Of a DNA stretch of 64,000 nucleotides, positions 41,036 to 48,868 are shown one piece after another. Position numbers and translations under genes: made by a program. The stretch comes from Haloechinothrix sp033042135 (GTDB taxonomy: Bacteria; Actinomycetota; Actinomycetes; Mycobacteriales; Pseudonocardiaceae), in assembly GCF_033042135.1 (NCBI RefSeq), contig NZ_WBXM01000001.1, forward strand, positions 1 through 64,000. The letters are read 5' to 3'. Position 1 is the first letter of the stretch; each line of letters starts with the position of its first letter. Under the pieces are notes generated by a model. The model saw nothing but the letters and a program-made list of their open reading frames with translations. It was not told the origin of the DNA and searched no databases.

Positions 41036-41947
41036 TCACCCCCGCCGCCAGGCGCGGGATCCGTCGGTACGGGCCAGCGGGCGGCTGGCCTCCCAGATGC
41101 GGCGCCAGCTCGCGGCAGGTGGACCGGTCGGCAGCGAGAGCTCACCACGCGCCTGCGCGCGCAGCGAGCCGTACCAACCCATAGTGTCCTCGGCCCAGAG
41201 CCGGGCGATCGAGTCAGCCATCCGCGCGTTGAACGACCGGGCGTCCTCCCTCTCCTCCGGCCGCAGCGGCGAGCCGTACCGCACCACCACGCGTGGCCTG
41301 CCAGGGATGGGCCAATTCCTACCTCGTGGCATCGCGGCGTACGTGCCACGCAACGCAACCGGTACCGCGGGCACCGCCCTGCTGATGCACAGCTGGGCCG
41401 CGCCGAGCCGCAGTGGCGACATCCACCCGTCGTCGCTGCGAGTGCCTTCCGGGAACAGCAGTAGGTTCCACCCGTTGTCCACCAGCCGGGGGGCGAGACT
41501 GCGCAGCCTGCGGGAGCTGTACCGCTCCACAGGGAACGCGTTGAACACCAGCGCGGTCAACCCGGCGCGCCATCGGGCGTCGAAGAAGTAGTCGGAGGCC
41601 GCGCCCACTGCCAGCCACTCGGCCAGTCGCGGCGGCAGCGAGCCAAGGATCAGCGGGGTGTCCAGGTGGCTGCTGTGGTTGGCGACGAACACCACCGGAC
41701 CCGTCAACCCCGCCAGCCGGTCGAGCCCGTCGATCTGCGGGCGCGTCTGCTGCCACACCAGCGGGGTCAGCACGGTCCGCTGGATCGCGCGGCGCGTCGA
41801 GCGAGCGGCAGGGGTCCGCGCCCAGCTGGTGGGGAACTCCCCCGGCCGCTCGTGGTTCTGGTGCTCCACCGCCGACTTGGGGGTGCGGGAGCGGCCACGC
41901 CAGTCACGTCCCCGAGCGAGCAGCCGCGCTTCACCGATCAGTCCCAT
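41036..41947 (-). CDS. PlsC-type 1-acyl-glycerol-3-phosphate acyltransferase
   Basis: The 303-residue protein has the catalytic NHSSHLD (residues 90-96, an NHx4D motif) and the phosphate-binding LFPEGTRS (164-171), the two signatures of LPLAT acyltransferases. VALRGTYAAMPRG matches the third conserved block. A hydrophobic patch near residue 80-90 could associate with the membrane. The ATG has GGAGGGAGG upstream. It is the last gene of the four-gene minus-strand operon, so its acceptor may be a lipid built by the reductase, ADH and LarA-like enzymes rather than ordinary lysophosphatidate. Confidence 0.85.
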   Translation of the reverse strand: MGLIGEARLLARGRDWRGRSRTPKSAVEHQNHERPGEFPTSWARTPAARSTRRAIQRTVLTPLVWQQTRPQIDGLDRLAGLTGPVVFVANHSSHLDTPLILGSLPPRLAEWLAVGAASDYFFDARWRAGLTALVFNAFPVERYSSRRLRSLAPRLVDNGWNLLLFPEGTRSDDGWMSPLRLGAAQLCISRAVPAVPVALRGTYAAMPRGRNWPIPGRPRVVVRYGSPLRPEEREDARSFNARMADSIARLWAEDTMGWYGSLRAQARGELSLPTGPPAASWRRIWEASRPLARTDGSRAWRRG

Positions 41948-41983
41948 CCGCTGCCTCCCTCCTGTCCCGGTACCTCGCTGCCG

Positions 41984-43561
41984 TTACCGCACATCGGCCA
42001 TCGTCATAGGCGGCGCGTGCAGGTAGTTGATGCTGGGACTGCGGCCCACCCGCTCACTGGCGATCTCCAGCGCGTCGTCGAGTGTGGACGCCGTGCGGAA
42101 ACCCATCACCGAGGTCGTGTGCCGGTCACCGCCGACGAAGATGACCTCGCCGAGGTGTTCCAGCGCATGCGCCCCCCAGTACCACATGTAGAAGGGGTGC
42201 ACCCCGTGGTAGGCGTAGCTGTTGCGGTACAGGTGGATATACCACGGGTCGGTCGCGAACTGCTCCTCGTACTTGGCCTCGATCGCGGCCGGATCGGTGG
42301 TTTCCGCCAGCACCTCCTCGAAGAAGTCGATGTAGCTGGGGTGGTGAACGGGATGGAACTCGTTGCGCACCGGGTGGTAGTAGATCGCCACCCCGCCGGG
42401 GCGCACGATCGGCTGCCCGCGGTACATGTTGAAGAAGTAGCCGAGCCCGAGGGACATCACCAGGATCGGGTTCATGATCGAGTTCACGTTGTACGGGCAG
42501 ATGTAGGGAAGGCCGAAGATCCCGACATCGGCTGGGCCATCCACTTCGGTCAGCTGCTGCCGGTGGACGTTGCGTAGCGTCACGTCGTGTACCTCGGCCG
42601 GATCGCCCGCGGTGACCGAGGTGACGCCGTACGGAGCGACGGTGCGGTGCCACAACCACCTGCGCCGCTTCGCGGGAACCAGGTCGTTGCCCCGTTTCGC
42701 CGCGAGGTACGCGGTCTGGTCCCGCAGCGTCCACTCCCACTCACGCTTGGTGAGAAATCCGAGCTGGGACGGGAAGGTGTCGTTGTTCAGCGTCGTCTCG
42801 ATCTGGAAGATCTTGAGGTTGTCGCCGAGCACCCCAGCCATGCGGTGGTAGGAATGGTGCATCGCCGAGTTCGGTGGGTCGTTGAACGAGCGCGAGTGCC
42901 GCAGCGTGTGCACGTTGTGGTGATGTAGCAGGCTGCGGTACGACGCCAGGCCAACCGACACCGACTTCGGCCCGCCGTTCATGGCGGTCAGCGTGATGTT
43001 GACGTAGACGATCAGGTCGCTCTCCGCGGCCCGGCGATTGATCTCGATGACCTCCCCGTGCCGGGTGTGACCCACCTCGACGAGATTGTCGCGATCCTCC
43101 GCGTCGTGATTGCGCAGATGGTCCGGGAAGAACGAGCGGAACACCCGGTCGCCGACAATGTGCTTGAGCTCGTCCGGCGTCATCCGCCGGTGCAGCGCGT
43201 TCGCCGCGAGCAGCTCGACATCGTCGACGTCCGCGGCGGCCGCCATCTCCAACACGTGCTCGATGATGCGCTGCCGGACATCCGGCGCGGCCATCGGAGG
43301 CAGCGGCAACGAGAGGTCGTCGAACACGATCGTCAACCGCATGCCCGGCCACAACAGCTCCGGTAACGGTTCACTGCCGAGCGGATAGGTGAGCGCCTCG
43401 TGGATGCTGCCGTCCAGATCCTCCAACGGCGGCAGCGACTCCGGCGGGTAAATCACCCGGCTCCCCAGCGGAAGCCGCTCCAGCCGGAAGCCCTCACCCT
43501 CGTGCACCAGCAACGCCGGCGTACGGTCGTCTACTTCGAGCACGAATCCTGGCCTGCTCAC
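41984..43561 (-). CDS. Divergent LarA-like (DUF2088) nickel-pincer enzyme
   Basis: The protein has 525 residues against about 420 for lactate racemase. The DUF2088 pattern is clear: VFDDLSLPLPPM (79-90), NALHRRMTPDELKHIVG with His124 equivalent to catalytic His108, and NGGPKSVSVGLASYR with Lys199 equivalent to cofactor-linked Lys184. His215, exactly 16 residues further, is equivalent to nickel ligand His200. The position of the second catalytic His174 reads Asn188 (YVNIT). The C-terminal half (about 300-525), with FFNMYRGQPIVRPGG and YMWYWGAHALEHLG, is unfamiliar. It may therefore not be a simple racemase. It starts at GTG 43561 and lies between ADH and PlsC genes. Confidence 0.82.
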   Translation of the reverse strand: MSRPGFVLEVDDRTPALLVHEGEGFRLERLPLGSRVIYPPESLPPLEDLDGSIHEALTYPLGSEPLPELLWPGMRLTIVFDDLSLPLPPMAAPDVRQRIIEHVLEMAAAADVDDVELLAANALHRRMTPDELKHIVGDRVFRSFFPDHLRNHDAEDRDNLVEVGHTRHGEVIEINRRAAESDLIVYVNITLTAMNGGPKSVSVGLASYRSLLHHHNVHTLRHSRSFNDPPNSAMHHSYHRMAGVLGDNLKIFQIETTLNNDTFPSQLGFLTKREWEWTLRDQTAYLAAKRGNDLVPAKRRRWLWHRTVAPYGVTSVTAGDPAEVHDVTLRNVHRQQLTEVDGPADVGIFGLPYICPYNVNSIMNPILVMSLGLGYFFNMYRGQPIVRPGGVAIYYHPVRNEFHPVHHPSYIDFFEEVLAETTDPAAIEAKYEEQFATDPWYIHLYRNSYAYHGVHPFYMWYWGAHALEHLGEVIFVGGDRHTTSVMGFRTASTLDDALEIASERVGRSPSINYLHAPPMTMADVR

Positions 43562-43605
43562 CCGCGCTCCCTACTGTCGTTGCCGTCTGTGCAAGTCGGT
43601 CACGG

Positions 43606-44805
43606 TCAATCCCGGTTCGGGTCGAAAGCCACTTTCACGGTGCCGAGCCTCCCGGCGTCGCTGGCGTGCCCGACAGCGTCACGCCAACGTGACAGCGGGT
43701 AGACCGCATCCGTGTACCCCCGGACCGCAGGAACCTGCGCAAGCGACAACGCGTCGGCGAAGTCCTCTGCGGTCGAGGCATAGGCGCCCACCAGGCTCAA
43801 CTCGCGGAACCATGCCGGTGTCAGGTCCACCTCGCGGTTCGGCATACCGGAAAGCACCACCGTGCCGCCCGCACTCGCCACGCGCAGCGCGGTGTCCAAT
43901 CCGGAGCCGCCGGTGCACTCGAACACCACCTCGGCCCCGCCGAGCAGGAACTCCGACCCACGGTCCGGGGTGGCGAGGAAACCACCCGTGGTGCGTCGCA
44001 ACGCGCGCGCAGCGCGGTCAGGCGAGAGCACCTCCGTCGCACCGAGCTCGCGCGCCCGCTCCCGCTGGTGGCCGTACCGGGCCACAACGGACACCGGCCC
44101 TGCAGGGGTGAGCTCACGCAACGCCAGCAGGGTCAGCAAACCGACGGTGCCTGCCCCCACGATCAACACGCCCGCGCCCTCAATGATCGGCGCGCGGCGC
44201 ACCGAACGCACCGCGCACGCCAGCGGCTCGACCAGCACCGCCTCCCGATCGTCGAGCCCGTCCGGCACCGGGTGCAGCTGGCTGCGGTGCGCCACCAGCA
44301 TGCGGCTCCACCCGCCACCGGTACCGCCCGTGCCGCCACAGAAGCCGGTCTGCATACCTGGCGGGATCGCACCGGCCGTGACGCGATCACAGCGATTGTG
44401 CGCTCCCGAAGCGCACCCCTCGCACGGCTCGACGTCGCGGGGAACGCAGCCAAGTACCGGGTCGATCACCACCCTGGTACCGCGCGGCAGGTCGTCCAGC
44501 TCGTCGAGGGTCTCGCCCACCACCTCGTGTCCCGGCGTGAACGGCATCGTCACCAGCGCGGACAGATACGGGGAGCTCCGCCCGGTCAGCAACCCCATAT
44601 CGGAGCCGCAGATGCCGGACAGCAGCGGCCGTACCCGGGTCCAGTCGCCTGCGGGCCTGCGCGGTTCGGGACGGTTGAGCAGCCGCAACGGCGACAGGTT
44701 GGCCGCGAGCACACCGGCGGCGCGGCCACCGATGGCCGACCCGGTCGCCGTGCGGCTGGTCATGTACCGCACCGGCGAGCGGTGATACTCCAGGGTCAGG
44801 ATCAT
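43606..44805 (-). CDS. Zinc-dependent alcohol dehydrogenase (MDR family)
   Basis: The 399-residue protein has catalytic-zinc ligands Cys66 (GICGSD) and GHE at 92-94, and structural-zinc Cys at 120, 128, 131 and 139. The spacing of these four is wider than in common ADHs. The Rossmann motif VGAGTVGLLTLLAL follows around residue 210-223. The CxxDxxxxxGxxxxC layout resembles threonine- or sorbitol-dehydrogenase-like enzymes. The start overlaps the stop of the reductase/phosphatase gene by ATGA. In context it could oxidise or reduce the alcohol that the LarA-like enzyme or the reductase handles. Confidence 0.86.
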   Translation of the reverse strand: MILTLEYHRSPVRYMTSRTATGSAIGGRAAGVLAANLSPLRLLNRPEPRRPAGDWTRVRPLLSGICGSDMGLLTGRSSPYLSALVTMPFTPGHEVVGETLDELDDLPRGTRVVIDPVLGCVPRDVEPCEGCASGAHNRCDRVTAGAIPPGMQTGFCGGTGGTGGGWSRMLVAHRSQLHPVPDGLDDREAVLVEPLACAVRSVRRAPIIEGAGVLIVGAGTVGLLTLLALRELTPAGPVSVVARYGHQRERARELGATEVLSPDRAARALRRTTGGFLATPDRGSEFLLGGAEVVFECTGGSGLDTALRVASAGGTVVLSGMPNREVDLTPAWFRELSLVGAYASTAEDFADALSLAQVPAVRGYTDAVYPLSRWRDAVGHASDAGRLGTVKVAFDPNRD

Positions 44806-47093
44806 CCGACCGCCTCCACGAAGGAGTCGGCCGCGCTCAGCGAGTGCCGGGACCACGACACCACGGGCCAGTGGTTGGCCCTGGCATGCCGGTAGAGCTG
44901 CGGGTCGGGGTTCACCGCCACCGGGTGACCCACCGCTTCCAACAGCGGCCGGTCCGAGTAGCTGTCGCCGTAGGCGTACGACCGGCCGAGCTCGACGCCC
45001 GCGTTCTCGGCGTAATGGCGCAGCCAGGCCGCGCGTGCCTCCCCCACCAGCGGCGGCGAGTCGAGGAAACCCGAGTAGCGGCCGCCTCTGGCGTGCATGC
45101 GGCTGGCGACGACCTCGTCGAACAGCGGGGCCAGCGGCTCAACCAGCACATCGACGGCACCGGTGATCAACACCGTGCGGTGCCCCGCGGCGCGGTGCTT
45201 GCGGATCCGGCGCAGCGCCTGCGGGAACGCCCTGCGCAGCAGCGCGTCACCGAGGCGGTCGGTAACCAGCCGCCGCAACCCGGACTCGTCGACCTCGGCG
45301 TAACGGCGCAGGAAGGTCCGCAGGAACTCGCCCCGGTCGCGCCGCTCCGCGGCGAGGTAGCGGGGCAACGCCCTGGCCAGGTCGGCCAGTTCGGTCAGCC
45401 ACGCCGAACGCGGCAGGTCAGCGAGCCTGGCGAGCAGGTAGGTCTCGATCATGTTGGAGGCCACCAGGGTGCCCTCCATGTCGAATACCGCCAACGTCTC
45501 GCCCACCGCGGACTCCGTAGGCTCCGGCAACGCGGAACCGGTGCGCGCCCGGCGTGTGCCGTCCCGCCTGCGAATCGTCTCGGTGATCGCCGGGAAGTGC
45601 ACCCGCTGCAGGTAGTGTGGCCAGTCAATGACGGCGGGATCGAAGCCGTGCTCGGCCACCCGCTCGGGAGGCAGAGACCGGTGCAACGCCAGCAGCCGAG
45701 CGTCGGTATAGATCACCTCGGTCTCGGTGTAGACGCCGTAGATGTCGGCGTAGTACCTGAGGAAGTCGAGCGTGTCGCGCTCGCGGGTGAGGTCGTCCTG
45801 CCAGCGCCGGGTGCGTACCCCGCCGGGTGCGGCCAGCAATGCCCGCTGTGCCGCCGACAGCACCCGGTCCCCGGTGCGCAGCATCCGCTCCACGCGGCGG
45901 GCCCCAGGGAACTCCCACGACGGCACCTTCACCTGACCCCGGTCGCCGTCCGGCATCGGGTGGTTGGTGAAGTACTCGCGGACGTTGTCGTACGTCTCGC
46001 GAAACGTCAGCGGGTTCCGCGAACCGGAACCCGCATGGTAATAGGCGGGCTGGTCGCCAGGCGGGTTCGCCGCCACTGCCAGGATCGCGTTGACAACCAG
46101 GTCGACCGGGATCAGGTCGAGCACGCCGTCCGGCAGGCCGGGAAACTCGCGGAGCGTGCCCCTGCCGAACGCGACGATCAGCGGATCGGCCATCTTGAAG
46201 CCGTCGATCCAGCCGGGATACGGGTAGCGAAGCGCGCTCTCCACGATCGCGGGCCGCAGCACCGACAGCGGCAGCGCGCCGGTGAGCTTCTCCTCGGCCA
46301 CACGCTCGCCGAGCGCCTTGGTGAAGGTGTATACATCGGGCCAACCGAGCGTGCGGGCACGAAGCCTGCCGCGCTCGACGAGCTGCTCGCCGACCCAGTC
46401 GCGGCGCCATCGTTCGGAGGCCTCGGCTGCCGACTGCGGGCCGGACTTGCCGTGCTCGCGCTGCCCCTCGTCCAGCGCACGGCGCAGCAAGTCGGGATGC
46501 CGCGACTCAGCCTCCACCTCCTCCCTGGCTGCGGTGGCGTGGGCCAGCTCGGTGCGCCAGTCCACATCGTGGTCCAGCGAGCGCTCCGGCACCGTGCCGC
46601 GCCGGGAACCCGCGACGTAGGCGGTGGACACGTGCACCACGTGCGGGGCGGACGGCAGGCGCCGCAGCGCCTCGTACAGCAGGCCCACCCCCGTCACGTT
46701 GGTGGCGAACGCGTCGTCGATGGGCGGATCGAAGGAGACCGTTCCCGCAGCGTGTACCGCGGTCGTGAGGTCGTCCGGCAGCGCGAGCTCCTCTCCTGAG
46801 TCCAGGCTGCCCTCCACCACGGCGACGCGTTCGGCCACCTCGGCACGCAGGCCCGCCTCACCCCAGCGGGCGCGCAGCCGGGAGAAGACCGGTTTGCGGA
46901 GCAGTTTGTCCAGCCGGTCGGCGCCGGTGGCGCTACCCTTGGCGCGCAGCAGCAGGGTCATCCGCGTGTTCGGGTAGCTTTCCAGGATCCGCGCGAGCAA
47001 CGCCTGCCCCAGGAACCCGGTGCCACCGGTCAGTAGGACATGGGCACCCGCGAGCGGCTCCGTGTGATCGGGCTCAGCAGCATCATGCGGCAC
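44802..47093 (-). CDS. Fatty-acyl-reductase-like SDR fused to HAD-IB phosphatase
   Basis: This 763-residue two-domain protein has an N-terminal NAD_binding_4/FAR-type domain (about 15-375) with TGGTGFLG (22-29), HVSTAYVAG and YTFTK (Tyr255, Lys259). A middle linker contains YYADIYGVYTETEVIY. The C-terminal HAD domain of the SerB/HAD-IB type (about 534-745) has FDMEGTLVASN (Asp538), TGAVDVL and GDSYSDRPLLEAVG. FAR domains reduce thioesters to aldehydes or alcohols, and HAD-IB enzymes remove phosphate. The fusion suggests two steps on one lipid or head group. It starts at GTG 47093 with a weak ribosome-binding site and heads the four-gene operon. Confidence 0.82.
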   Translation of the reverse strand: MPHDAAEPDHTEPLAGAHVLLTGGTGFLGQALLARILESYPNTRMTLLLRAKGSATGADRLDKLLRKPVFSRLRARWGEAGLRAEVAERVAVVEGSLDSGEELALPDDLTTAVHAAGTVSFDPPIDDAFATNVTGVGLLYEALRRLPSAPHVVHVSTAYVAGSRRGTVPERSLDHDVDWRTELAHATAAREEVEAESRHPDLLRRALDEGQREHGKSGPQSAAEASERWRRDWVGEQLVERGRLRARTLGWPDVYTFTKALGERVAEEKLTGALPLSVLRPAIVESALRYPYPGWIDGFKMADPLIVAFGRGTLREFPGLPDGVLDLIPVDLVVNAILAVAANPPGDQPAYYHAGSGSRNPLTFRETYDNVREYFTNHPMPDGDRGQVKVPSWEFPGARRVERMLRTGDRVLSAAQRALLAAPGGVRTRRWQDDLTRERDTLDFLRYYADIYGVYTETEVIYTDARLLALHRSLPPERVAEHGFDPAVIDWPHYLQRVHFPAITETIRRRDGTRRARTGSALPEPTESAVGETLAVFDMEGTLVASNMIETYLLARLADLPRSAWLTELADLARALPRYLAAERRDRGEFLRTFLRRYAEVDESGLRRLVTDRLGDALLRRAFPQALRRIRKHRAAGHRTVLITGAVDVLVEPLAPLFDEVVASRMHARGGRYSGFLDSPPLVGEARAAWLRHYAENAGVELGRSYAYGDSYSDRPLLEAVGHPVAVNPDPQLYRHARANHWPVVSWSRHSLSAADSFVEAVG

Positions 47094-47155
47094 GATTCAT
47101 CAGCCTGGCACGCTGATCGCCAAGGCTCAACCGCCACAGGGAGACCCAGAGGGTT

Positions 47156-47198
47156 GAACGTGGCTTCGGTTCCATAGAGGGCGCTGAACGTCACGTTC
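47156..47198 (+). repeat. Intergenic dyad repeat, copy B
   Basis: The 43-base element runs GAACGTGGCTTCGGTTCC, a 12-base spacer, and GAACGTCACGTTC. It is the same length as copy A (21891-21933) and shares its conserved blocks. The stop codon of the PucR gene (47197-47199) lies within its right end (reading CTGAACGT on the minus strand). It would act as a terminator for that gene. Confidence 0.78.
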
Positions 47199-48759
47199 AG
47201 CCCCAACCCTCCCACTGCAGGGCGAACCACAGCCGCATGCGGATCTCGGGATCGCCAAGATCGGCCTCGAGGACGCGCTCCACCTGACGGATGCGGTGGC
47301 GGACGCTGTTGCGGTGCACGCCGAGGGCGGCCGCGGTGCGGTCCCAGTTCCCGTGCTGCGCCAGCCAGGCCCGTAGCGTGCCAACCAGCAGTCCGTGGCC
47401 GCGCTCGGCGTCGGCGCGGTGCAGCGGTGCCAGCATGCGGTGCGCGAAATCCCTCGCCGCCTCCGGTGCGACCACCCCGGCCAACCCGCTGTCCTGCCCA
47501 GCCGTCACCGGCCTGCCGACCGACTGCGCGCGCTGCAGCAGGGCGGCCAACTCGGCACGCGCACCGTGCAGTTCGCCCGCGAAACGTGCACTGCCGACCA
47601 CCGCGAGCCAGCCCGCCTCGAGCAGGTCGGCCAGCTGCTCCGCGTCCGGTGCCGGGGCGGTGATCGCGGTGAACTCCGGCCCGCTGCCCACAGCCACCAG
47701 CGGGGTGTCCAGCCGCGAGCGCAGCCAGTCGTAACCGGCTTCGACCTCGCGCGGACCGTTGCCGTGTGGCGCACCGGCGACTACGCGGTAGGGGCCCGGG
47801 GGCAGCAACCGGCCCAGCACCGGCCCGCTGGCCCCAGCCTCCCCTGCCGGTTCACCCGCAGTGCCAGCAGCACCACCGGCTGGGCTGCCGAGCAGCCAGG
47901 ACGTGGCTGCCTGGCCGAGCCGGGCTGCGTCCGCGCTGGCGCGCCCCACCAGCCCGAGCAGGGCCGCCGCGGCATCGGCGATGTTCCTGTCCACGGTGCC
48001 GAGCCGATGCGGCGTCCCGATCACCAGCATGTGCACCGCGCTCGCTTGCGGGTAGACCGGCTGGGCGAGCACGGCCGTGCCGGACGGCAGTTCCGTGGTG
48101 GCGCTACGGATACCCCTGCCGCCGCGGAGCTTGCCGAGCAGCACGCGCACCTCGGCGGGCAGCGGCCAGGGCACGCGGTGTTCGGCGAGCACCGCATCCC
48201 CCGGACCGACCAGCGCGGCCCAGCCGCCGACCCGCTCGGCGAGGCCGCGGGTCACTTCCCCCGGCCCGTCCACGGCCTGCTTGGTCAGCGCTTCGCGCGC
48301 CGCGGTCAGCCGCTGCTGCTCGCGCTGGTGCGCATCAGCGAGGGCCACCGCGACAGCCCTACTGATCGCCAGGAACGGGGTAGCAGGCTGTACCACGAGC
48401 AGCGGCAGCCGGTGCCGCACGCAGGCATGCCGCAGCGGCTCCGGCAGCTCCTCATGCATCGGCGGAGTGATGCCGAACCCGAGTGCGGTGATCCCGGCGG
48501 CTCGCAGATCACGCACGTAGCCGTCCACCGCCTCCTGCTCGTCCGGCAGGTTGACACCCGCCGTCAGCAGCAGCTCCTCACCGAGCAGGTACGGCGCGGG
48601 GTCGCGCAGCTCGCTCACGTGCGCCCAGCGGACCGGGAGCTCGAGCGCACCCGGCCGCAACGTCTCCGCGACCACCTCGACGGCGAGATCCGGATGCTCA
48701 GAGACGGTGCGTAACGGGACGGTGACCTCGCCGGTAGCCACCCCTTGCGTTTTGGCCAT
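47197..48759 (-). CDS. PucR family transcriptional regulator
   Basis: The 520-residue protein has an N-terminal PucR sensory domain (about 15-135: LRTVSEHPDLAVEVV, LLGEELLLTAGVNL, LGFGITPPMHEELPE), a GGDEF-like middle region (about 290-440), and a C-terminal PucR HTH_30 domain (about 465-515). The last carries LRAWLAQHGNWDRTAAALGVHRNSVRHRIRQVERVL in the standard order. PucR proteins activate purine or amino-acid catabolic genes. It is divergent from the symporter/ureohydrolase/TPP-enzyme operon and probably controls it in response to the substrate. Confidence 0.88.
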   Translation of the reverse strand: MAKTQGVATGEVTVPLRTVSEHPDLAVEVVAETLRPGALELPVRWAHVSELRDPAPYLLGEELLLTAGVNLPDEQEAVDGYVRDLRAAGITALGFGITPPMHEELPEPLRHACVRHRLPLLVVQPATPFLAISRAVAVALADAHQREQQRLTAAREALTKQAVDGPGEVTRGLAERVGGWAALVGPGDAVLAEHRVPWPLPAEVRVLLGKLRGGRGIRSATTELPSGTAVLAQPVYPQASAVHMLVIGTPHRLGTVDRNIADAAAALLGLVGRASADAARLGQAATSWLLGSPAGGAAGTAGEPAGEAGASGPVLGRLLPPGPYRVVAGAPHGNGPREVEAGYDWLRSRLDTPLVAVGSGPEFTAITAPAPDAEQLADLLEAGWLAVVGSARFAGELHGARAELAALLQRAQSVGRPVTAGQDSGLAGVVAPEAARDFAHRMLAPLHRADAERGHGLLVGTLRAWLAQHGNWDRTAAALGVHRNSVRHRIRQVERVLEADLGDPEIRMRLWFALQWEGWG

Positions 48760-48788
48760 TTCTGCCGAAGATTACAAGGAACTGGGCC

Positions 48789-48803
48789 AGAATATCCAAT
48801 TCT
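48789..48803. promoter_or_regulatory. Candidate PucR operator
   Basis: AGAAT-ATCCA-ATTCT is a perfect inverted repeat in the 109-base divergent promoter between the PucR gene and the symporter gene. It is the only AT-rich dyad there. An activator site upstream of the symporter -35 region would sit about here. Confidence 0.4.
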
Positions 48804-48868
48804 CCGCCGACTGCGAGCGACCGTAGGGTGACGCCAATACCAAGCACCCTCCCAGGGAGGAGGACGGC

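Noticed and set aside
44844..46799. Plus-strand frame of 651 codons
   Set aside because: It lies entirely antisense to the FAR/HAD gene and shows no family resemblance. Long antisense frames are expected where third positions are nearly all G or C.
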